DNA of 47,946 nt from Desulfobacterales bacterium HSG17 (GTDB lineage: Bacteria; Desulfobacterota; Desulfobacteria; Desulfobacterales; Desulfococcaceae): assembly GCA_030377945.1 (NCBI GenBank), contig JAUCGD010000005.1, positions 1-47,946 on the forward strand, in the 5' to 3' direction. Positions 42,622-47,946 of this stretch are shown here, piece by piece. The notes beneath the pieces were generated by a model, which was not told where the DNA came from, searched no databases, and was given only the letters and a program-made list of their open reading frames with translations. Position numbers and translations under genes: made by a program. Position 1 is the stretch's first letter, and each line of letters begins with the position of its first letter.

Positions 42622-43857
42622 TTAAACCCCGTTGCCGTTTACTGGATTATCCAGGTTGAACTCCGTATGAAGCGTGCGAACAGCCAGTTCAGTGTATTTT
42701 TCCTCGATCACGCATGAAATGCGGATTTCAGAGGTGCTGATCATGATGATATTGATGTTTTCGCGGGCCAGGGCTTCAAACATTTTCGAAGCCACCCCGG
42801 AATGATTTTTCATGCCCACGCCGATCACCGAAACCTTGACGATATTTTTATCGCCAATAACTTCCTCGGCATTAATTTCAGCGGCAATTTTTTTCTCAAT
42901 TTCAAGGGCCCGTTTGAACTCGGCCCGGGGTACGGTAAACGTTAAGTCCGTTTGGCCACCGGCACGGGTGTTCTGTATAATCATATCCACAATGATGCCC
43001 TCATCAGAGATGGGCGAAAGGATTTTAGCGGCAACACCCGGCTGATCCGGCACTTTTTTCAAAGTGATGCGCGCTTCGTTTTTATTATAGGTAACGCCGC
43101 TGACTTCCAGTTTTTCCATGCCTTCGTCTTCGTGCATGACCATGGTACCTTCCTCCTCGCTAAATGATGACCGGACATGAACCGGGACATTGAATTTTTT
43201 GGCAAACGCCACCGATCGGATCTGCAATACCTTGGCGCCCAGACTGGCCATTTCCAGCATTTCGTCATAGGAAACCCGGTCTAATTTTTTAGCTTTAACG
43301 CAAATATTGGGGTCGGTTGTATAGATGCCGTCGACATCCGTGTAAATTTCACAGACGTCGGCTTTTAATGCCGCTGCAATGGCGACCGCCGATGTGTCTG
43401 AACCGCCACGCCCCAAGGTGGTGATATTGCCCTCGGCATCACAGCCCTGGAAACCGGCGATGACGACAATGTGATTGTTTTCCATCAGGTCCCGAATGCG
43501 GTCGGCGCCGATGTCCAGAATCCGAGCATTTCCGAAATCGCAATCTGTTCGGACCTCTGCTTGAAAGCCCATTAAAGAACGGGCTGGGTAGCCCGTGGAT
43601 TGTAACAGCATGGCCAAAAGGGCGGCTGTGGTTTGCTCGCCGGTGGCCAACAGAACATCCAATTCGCGCCGGTCCGGTTCATCACTGATATCATCGGCCA
43701 TCCCGAGCAAATGGTCGGTTACACCGGCCATGGCAGAGAGAATAACCACCACCTGATGCCCTGCATCAAATGTACGGGTCACGCGCTTGGCCACATTCCG
43801 GATGCGGTCTATATCAGCAACAGAGGTTCCGCCGAATTTTTGAACAATTAATCCCAT
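42622..43857 (-). CDS. lysC: Aspartate kinase
   Basis: The product is 411 residues, typical of the monofunctional form; AGAGG precedes the ATG. The kinase domain (about 1-245) starts IVQKFGGTSVADIDRI and contains TLGRGGSDTSAVAIAAALKAD and EIYTDVDGIYTTDP. Two ACT domains follow (about 265-335 and 345-405; VPDQPGVAAKILSPISDEGI and VSVIGVGMKNHSGVASKMF), the usual site of feedback inhibition by lysine and/or threonine. It catalyses the first step toward lysine, threonine, methionine and diaminopimelate. It is the last full gene of the pgpH-ybeY-pdxJ-nnr-tsaE-lysC operon. Confidence 0.97.
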   Translation of the reverse strand: MGLIVQKFGGTSVADIDRIRNVAKRVTRTFDAGHQVVVILSAMAGVTDHLLGMADDISDEPDRRELDVLLATGEQTTAALLAMLLQSTGYPARSLMGFQAEVRTDCDFGNARILDIGADRIRDLMENNHIVVIAGFQGCDAEGNITTLGRGGSDTSAVAIAAALKADVCEIYTDVDGIYTTDPNICVKAKKLDRVSYDEMLEMASLGAKVLQIRSVAFAKKFNVPVHVRSSFSEEEGTMVMHEDEGMEKLEVSGVTYNKNEARITLKKVPDQPGVAAKILSPISDEGIIVDMIIQNTRAGGQTDLTFTVPRAEFKRALEIEKKIAAEINAEEVIGDKNIVKVSVIGVGMKNHSGVASKMFEALARENINIIMISTSEIRISCVIEEKYTELAVRTLHTEFNLDNPVNGNGV

Positions 43858-43880
43858 AATTTGCCTCTTGTCATAACAAT

Positions 43881-44366
43881 TTATTCTCCAACTAAATTTT
43901 CAAGGCTACGTATCAGATCAGTGGCAATCTGTCCACCAGCGCTGAGGTGCAGCATTCGATCAGTATCTGAAGCGTTGATTTCAAATTTAATTTTTAGAAA
44001 ATCTTCGATTTCTGTTTCATCAAGCCGCTCGGCCCATTCCACGGCTGACACGCCTTTCCCGTCAATGAGTTCAAAAAGACCGAGTTCATCAAAATCAGTT
44101 GTATTCTCAATCCGGTATAGATCCATATGAAAAAAGGGCAGCCGCCCCGGGTATTCATGGATAAGGGTATAAGTGGGGCTGGTGATCAGAAAGGCGGGGG
44201 GAACTTCCAATCCTTTTGCAAGCCCTTTGCAGAATACGGTTTTACCGGCGCCCATATCCCCCAGCAATGCGATCCCCAGCGGTTTCTGGATCAGGCGGCC
44301 GGTTTTTTCTCCGAAATTCATCGTTTCATCAGGAGATGTACACGTATAGCAGAAGGATTTGTTCAT
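43881..44366 (-). CDS. tsaE: tRNA threonylcarbamoyladenosine biosynthesis ATPase TsaE
   Basis: The product is 161 residues from ATG 44366, which lies 6 bases after the Nnr stop codon; a TTG at 44390 inside that gene is a less likely start. Motifs: GIALLGDMGAGKTVFCKGLAKGL (Walker A, G-x4-GKT), SPTYTLIHEYPG, FFHMDLYRIEN with the switch Asp, and AVEWAERLDE. TsaE is the ATPase that works with TsaB and TsaD to make the t6A modification on tRNAs that read ANN codons. Its coupling to the Nnr gene is a standard arrangement in bacteria. TsaB and TsaD are not in the window. Confidence 0.95.
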   Translation of the reverse strand: MNKSFCYTCTSPDETMNFGEKTGRLIQKPLGIALLGDMGAGKTVFCKGLAKGLEVPPAFLITSPTYTLIHEYPGRLPFFHMDLYRIENTTDFDELGLFELIDGKGVSAVEWAERLDETEIEDFLKIKFEINASDTDRMLHLSAGGQIATDLIRSLENLVGE

Positions 44367-44371
44367 GGATT

Positions 44372-45955
44372 TTAAAAAATCGCCTGCCAATTACCAGAGG
44401 GTGGATGGTTTACCAGACTATTGATGGTTTCCGGTATCATTGTTGATACATCCGATGCCAAAAAACCTTGGGGTCCTTTTATAACGGCAAGCTGGTCTGC
44501 GGCTGTCCCGTGTAGATATACGCCGAATCGACAAGCGCTTGGCGGAGTGTATCCTTGGGCCAAAAATCCGGCGATCAGACCGGTGAGAACATCCCCCATT
44601 CCGCCTGAAGCCATTCCGGGATTGCCGGTTGGATTAATATCCATGATACCGTTCGGGGAAGCAATCAGGGTATTTGCCCCTTTCAAGACGAGGTGAACCT
44701 TGTGGTGGACGGCAAATTGCAGGGCGATATTAATGCGATCGTTTTGGATGGCAGCGGTTTCTTGATTTACCAGTCTTGCCATTTCACCCGGGTGGGGTGT
44801 CAATATGATTTGTGATTTACATCGAGCCAGACAATCCAGTTGATGGGTGAGGCCATTCAGACCGTCCGCGTCAACGACGACGGGTATGGTGGCATTTGCC
44901 ACCAATTCTCCCACCAGTTTCCGGGTTTCAGGATGTGTTCCCAGGCCAGGACCGATGACCAGAACGGTTTTTCCAATGAGCAGTTTGTCAATCGCATTCG
45001 TTGCAGATAATCCTAACACCCCACCAGGTTCTTCCGGCAAAGGCGTTGTCATGGGTTCAACCGCAAGTATTTCTGCTTGGCTATGAATACTTTTGGGGAC
45101 CGCCAGGGTGACAAGACCGGCGCCGGCCCGCATGGCCGCCATCGCGGTCATCGCGGCTGCACCGGTTTTGCCGGGACTACCGGCCACCACAAGTATATGC
45201 CCGAAACGGCCTTTATGGTCGTCCAAATTCCGGGGACGCCATTCTTTTTTGAGGCGGCCAGGGGTAATCACCCGTAGATTGGTATTTTGGGTATCGGCAA
45301 TATGGGGAGGGATGCCGATATCAATAATTTTAAGTTTTCCGGTGTAAAGGGCGCCCGGAAGAAGGATATGGCCTGGTTTGGCAAAGGCGAAAGTGGCTGT
45401 GGCCGTTGCCTTTACTGCTGTACCGCTGGGTTTTCCGGTGTCGGCGGAAAGACCAGAAGGAATATCCACACTGAAAATCGGATGGCCCGATTGGTTTAAA
45501 AATTCCAAAGCGGTTTTATAATGGCCCCTCACATTGCTGTTCAGGCCGGTGCCGAAGACCGCATCAATCCAGATGTGTTGATGTACCAATTGAGAATGGT
45601 GCTGTGAGAAGGCTGTATCATCTTTCAATTCCAACACCGGCACCGCTAGCTTTGGTAAGAGGTTCAAATTCAGGGCGGCATCGCCGCTCACTTTTTGGGT
45701 GTCGGCCAACAGAAAAATGGTTACCTGAAACCCTTTTTGGGCCAAGTAGCGGGCCATTACAAATCCGTCACCACCGTTATTGCCGCGACCCGCCATTATA
45801 CCGATTCTTTGGAAGGCGGCATTCGGAAATAACTCGAGAAAAAAACGCACGGCACCCCGGGCGGCATTTTCCATTAAAACAATTCCCGGAACGCCGAACT
45901 CATGAATGGTTTCATGGTCAATGGCCTGCATTTGAGCGGCGGTGACCAGTTTCAT
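44372..45955 (-). CDS. nnr: Bifunctional NAD(P)HX epimerase / dehydratase (YjeF type)
   Basis: The product is 527 residues from ATG 45955, which has GGAGACG upstream; the frame is open further up into pdxJ without a better site. The N-terminal epimerase half (about 1-215) carries IGIMAGRGNNGGDGFVMARYL and VDIPSGLSADTG. The C-terminal ribokinase-like dehydratase half (about 225-520) carries GHILVVAGSPGKTGAAAMTA, IGPGLG, ILTPHPGEMARL and NPGMASGGMGDVLTG. Together they repair hydrated NADH and NADPH, using ATP or ADP. It starts 16 bases after pdxJ and is followed directly by tsaE. Confidence 0.95.
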   Translation of the reverse strand: MKLVTAAQMQAIDHETIHEFGVPGIVLMENAARGAVRFFLELFPNAAFQRIGIMAGRGNNGGDGFVMARYLAQKGFQVTIFLLADTQKVSGDAALNLNLLPKLAVPVLELKDDTAFSQHHSQLVHQHIWIDAVFGTGLNSNVRGHYKTALEFLNQSGHPIFSVDIPSGLSADTGKPSGTAVKATATATFAFAKPGHILLPGALYTGKLKIIDIGIPPHIADTQNTNLRVITPGRLKKEWRPRNLDDHKGRFGHILVVAGSPGKTGAAAMTAMAAMRAGAGLVTLAVPKSIHSQAEILAVEPMTTPLPEEPGGVLGLSATNAIDKLLIGKTVLVIGPGLGTHPETRKLVGELVANATIPVVVDADGLNGLTHQLDCLARCKSQIILTPHPGEMARLVNQETAAIQNDRINIALQFAVHHKVHLVLKGANTLIASPNGIMDINPTGNPGMASGGMGDVLTGLIAGFLAQGYTPPSACRFGVYLHGTAADQLAVIKGPQGFLASDVSTMIPETINSLVNHPPSGNWQAIF

Positions 45956-45971
45956 TATATCGTCTCCAGCA

Positions 45972-46691
45972 TTATAGATCGTGAACCAATCGCAACATTT
46001 CACGAACCGCAGCTTCCATCCCCACCAGAACCGAGCGACCCACAATGCTGTGGCCGATGCTGAATTCATCGATTTCACTAAGCCCGCGAAAGGCTTTGAT
46101 GGAGTTGTAACAGATTCCATGCCCGGCATGGACACCCATCCTCAGTTTGGAGGCGAGTTTAACGGCATCAATAATGCGGTTAAATGCGATTCTTTTTTCA
46201 CTATCGGTCTTGGCATCACAAAACACGCCGGTGTGAACTTCTACGGCATCGGCATTGATTTTGTGGGCCAGTTTGACCTGGTCCACATCCGGATCTATAA
46301 ATATGCTGACCAGCATCCCTTTGTCTTTGAGGGTCGCAATGGTTTCAGCCACGTTTGCACTGTGCACCAATAGGTCAAGGCCCCCTTCAGTGGTTAACTC
46401 TTCCCTTTTTTCCGGCACCAGGGTCACTTCTTCCGGTTGAATATTGATAGCGATGCCCACCATTTCAGGCGATGCGGCCATCTCTAAAATCAGTTTGGAT
46501 TTTACGGTTTGACGTAAGATCTGCACATCCCGTTCATTGATATGGCGTCTGTCTTCACGCAGATGAACCACAACCCCATCTGCGCCGCCCAATTCCGCCA
46601 AAACAGCGGCATGGACCGGATCGGGATAATTCGTGCCACGGGCCTGGCGCAGTGTGGCGACATGATCGACGTTAACGGCAAGTCCTGCCAT
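45972..46691 (-). CDS. pdxJ: Pyridoxine 5'-phosphate synthase
   Basis: The product is 239 residues, with CAGGAGG before the ATG. It begins LAVNVDHVATLRQARGT, the signature of PdxJ, and contains GVVVHLREDRRHINERDV, NIQPEEVTLVPEKREELTTEGG, FIDPDV and a GHGICYNSIKAF phosphate-binding loop near the C-terminus. PdxJ condenses 1-deoxyxylulose 5-phosphate with 3-amino-2-oxopropyl phosphate to give pyridoxine 5'-phosphate, so the organism uses the DXP-dependent vitamin B6 route. In many relatives acpS follows pdxJ; here the NAD(P)HX repair gene follows directly. Confidence 0.96.
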   Translation of the reverse strand: MAGLAVNVDHVATLRQARGTNYPDPVHAAVLAELGGADGVVVHLREDRRHINERDVQILRQTVKSKLILEMAASPEMVGIAINIQPEEVTLVPEKREELTTEGGLDLLVHSANVAETIATLKDKGMLVSIFIDPDVDQVKLAHKINADAVEVHTGVFCDAKTDSEKRIAFNRIIDAVKLASKLRMGVHAGHGICYNSIKAFRGLSEIDEFSIGHSIVGRSVLVGMEAAVREMLRLVHDL

Positions 46692-46735
46692 GGTACCTCC
46701 TGTTTTCCATTTTATGAATTAAAAACGCGGAAGAA

Positions 46736-47179
46736 TTACGCGATACGCGCTGTCAATTCAAGTAGTTCCTGACTTTTTTTTTCCATCCGGGCTTCTTGTT
46801 CCATATTATCGATATGATCAAAACCGAACAGGTGGAGAATGCCGTGAATTAAAAGCTGATCTAATCTTTCGTCAAAAGAGATTTCGGCATTTTCTGCTTC
46901 CCGTAAAGCAGTATCGGCGGAAATCACCACATCTCCCAGTATATTGGGATTGATACCGGCAAATTCACCTTCCTGCATGGGAAAGGAGATAACATTGGTC
47001 GGACCTTGATGGCCTAAAAAAGTTTCATTCAGGTCAGAAATATTGGGATCATCAACGATTACAATGGACAGCTCGGCATCAGGAGATGCCAAGGCGCCTA
47101 AGGTTGCGTGTGCCTTCCGCCTCAGAATCGCTTCCTTGATCAGTACGTTTTTTTGGTTGTTTTGAATCAGAATTGCCAT
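46736..47179 (-). CDS. ybeY: Endoribonuclease YbeY (rRNA maturation and ribosome quality control)
   Basis: With ATG 47179 the product is 147 residues, normal for the family; other in-frame ATGs at 47194 and 47218 would add a Lys-rich leader. Features: ELSIVIVDDPNISDLNETF, TNVISFPMQEGE, LGDVVISADTALREA, and the zinc site HGILHLFGFDHI with three His in H-x3-H-x5-H spacing. YbeY is a zinc-dependent RNase involved in 16S rRNA 3' end processing. Its first 101 bases overlap the end of the HD-domain gene in another frame, an unusually large overlap. Confidence 0.92.
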   Translation of the reverse strand: MAILIQNNQKNVLIKEAILRRKAHATLGALASPDAELSIVIVDDPNISDLNETFLGHQGPTNVISFPMQEGEFAGINPNILGDVVISADTALREAENAEISFDERLDQLLIHGILHLFGFDHIDNMEQEARMEKKSQELLELTARIA

Positions 47180-47946
47180 TGGTTTTTTTTCCATTTTGCT
47201 GCTGGGTCGGGGTTTCACCGTATTCGATGCGATGATGATGAATGCCGTTTAAAATTTTGTTGTAAATACTGGCAATGGCATGCAGGTCTTTTAAGGTCAA
47301 TTCACAATTATCGAGCTGACCGTCCGTGAAAATATTATTGAAAAGGTCCCGGACAAGTCCTTGAATTCGGCTGGGTGTCGGGTTTTCAAGCGCACGGGAG
47401 GCAGCTTCGACCACATCCGCCAGCATTACCAGACCGGACTCTCGGGTTTGGGGCCTAGGACCGGGGTAACGGAAGTCTTCAATTTTAATGGCATCATCGC
47501 CTTTTAATTGCACGGCTTTGTTATAGAAATAGCGGATCAGGCTGGTACCGTGATGTTGCCGGATGGTATCGATGATCGGTTGACTGAGTTTGTGGGCTTT
47601 GGCCAGTTCAACGCCTTCTTTCAGGTGATTGATCAAGATCAGGCTGGACATGGATGGGGCTAATTTGTCGTGCCTGTTTTTGCCCCGGGCTTGGTTTTCA
47701 ATGAAGTACATGGGTTTCTTGATTTTTCCGATATCATGATAATATCCACATACTTTGGCTAAAAGAGGATTGGCCCCGATTTCCCCGGCAGCAGCTTCTA
47801 CCATCGTTCCCACGGTGACAGAATGATGGTAGGTTCCAGGCGCTTCCAGCATCAATTGGCGCATGATGGGTTGATCAAGGTTGGAAAGTTCCAGTAATTT
47901 GATATCCGTCGTATAACCGAATATGAGTTCAAACAAAGGGGCCAGG
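47079..47946 (-). CDS. 7TM-HD (PgpH-like) HDIG phosphohydrolase, C-terminal part
   Basis: The gene runs off the window; 288 C-terminal residues are visible, starting in the segment just before the HD domain (LFELIFGYTTDIKLLELSN). The HD/HDIG core is intact: His in GTYHHSVTVG, the His-Asp pair in CGYYHDIGKIKKP, HHGTSLIRYFY, and a PQTRESGLVMLADVVEAASR segment. The full family members have seven membrane helices and an extracellular 7TMR-HDED domain; several hydrolyse c-di-AMP. The last roughly 40 residues form a low-complexity hydrophilic tail (NGNSDSKQPKKRTD) that overlaps ybeY and ends at 47079. That tail is not usual for the family. Confidence 0.9.
   Translation of the reverse strand, partial: LAPLFELIFGYTTDIKLLELSNLDQPIMRQLMLEAPGTYHHSVTVGTMVEAAAGEIGANPLLAKVCGYYHDIGKIKKPMYFIENQARGKNRHDKLAPSMSSLILINHLKEGVELAKAHKLSQPIIDTIRQHHGTSLIRYFYNKAVQLKGDDAIKIEDFRYPGPRPQTRESGLVMLADVVEAASRALENPTPSRIQGLVRDLFNNIFTDGQLDNCELTLKDLHAIASIYNKILNGIHHHRIEYGETPTQQQNGKKTNGNSDSKQPKKRTDQGSDSEAEGTRNLRRLGIS

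Noticed and set aside
1..47946. Mobile elements, CRISPR arrays, tRNA or rRNA genes
   Set aside because: Looked for transposase motifs, regularly spaced repeats and tRNA-like cloverleaf signatures in the gaps and saw none. A covariance-model scan would be needed to exclude small RNAs.

Overview
The window looks like a chromosomal segment of a strictly anaerobic, probably sulfate-reducing member of the Desulfobacterota (Desulfobacterales-like). This is inferred from gene style rather than a marker gene: many PAS-rich hybrid histidine kinases, NtrC-type regulators with GG-N10-GC (sigma-54) promoters, a CobA-HemD fusion, SelA, and a PgpH-YbeY-PdxJ-Nnr-TsaE-LysC gene order. No rRNA, tRNA, CRISPR array, insertion sequence or phage gene was recognised.

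Region 1 (1-19.4 kb, all on +) is a signalling island. It begins with the 3' end of a chemoreceptor. A hybrid kinase, a CheY-like regulator, CheR and CheA follow, tightly coupled by overlaps. Then come five more sensor kinases and an Rcp1-like regulator. The sensors carry different input modules: coiled coil/PAS, an SBP_bac_3 amino-acid-binding-like domain plus GAF, PAS-PAS, REC-PAS, double Cache, and a Tll0287-like domain with a c-type heme motif. Four of the kinases share one transmitter signature (H-box followed by FNNI-FPI-G) and the same C-terminal receiver type, which suggests duplication of one chassis with sensor swapping.

Region 2 (19.4-23.4 kb) contains a decaying two-component operon. 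A good sigma-54 promoter leads into a response regulator broken by a nonsense codon and frameshifts, an intact receiver protein, and a broken kinase remnant. A LolA-like outer-membrane lipoprotein-sorting protein and an AraC/O6-alkylguanine-DNA methyltransferase fusion follow.

Region 3 (23.4-31.3 kb) has a kinase/NtrC-type regulator pair on - and a complete ZraP/ZraS/ZraR-like envelope metal-stress module. Between zraP and zraS lie two divergent sigma-54 promoters with two matching inverted repeats between them, which are probable enhancer sites. A methyltransferase gene follows zraR.

Region 4 (31.3-41.8 kb) is mostly metabolic. It holds a peptidase-GpgS-MoaA operon (-), a small orphan protein downstream of a possible sigma-54 promoter, the tetrapyrrole genes FmdB-HemC-CobA/HemD (-), SelA (-) divergent from PyrF (+), and a multi-cluster ferredoxin-like protein.

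Region 5 (41.8-47.9 kb) holds a housekeeping operon on - (PgpH, YbeY, PdxJ, Nnr, TsaE, LysC). Its downstream end carries three short items: a 31-residue membrane miniprotein, the stranded 3' end of an acetyl-CoA synthetase gene, and a 52-residue protein ending in CCGNHGEPGC with a strong ribosome-binding site. Functional statements rest on reading motifs by eye; no database search was run.
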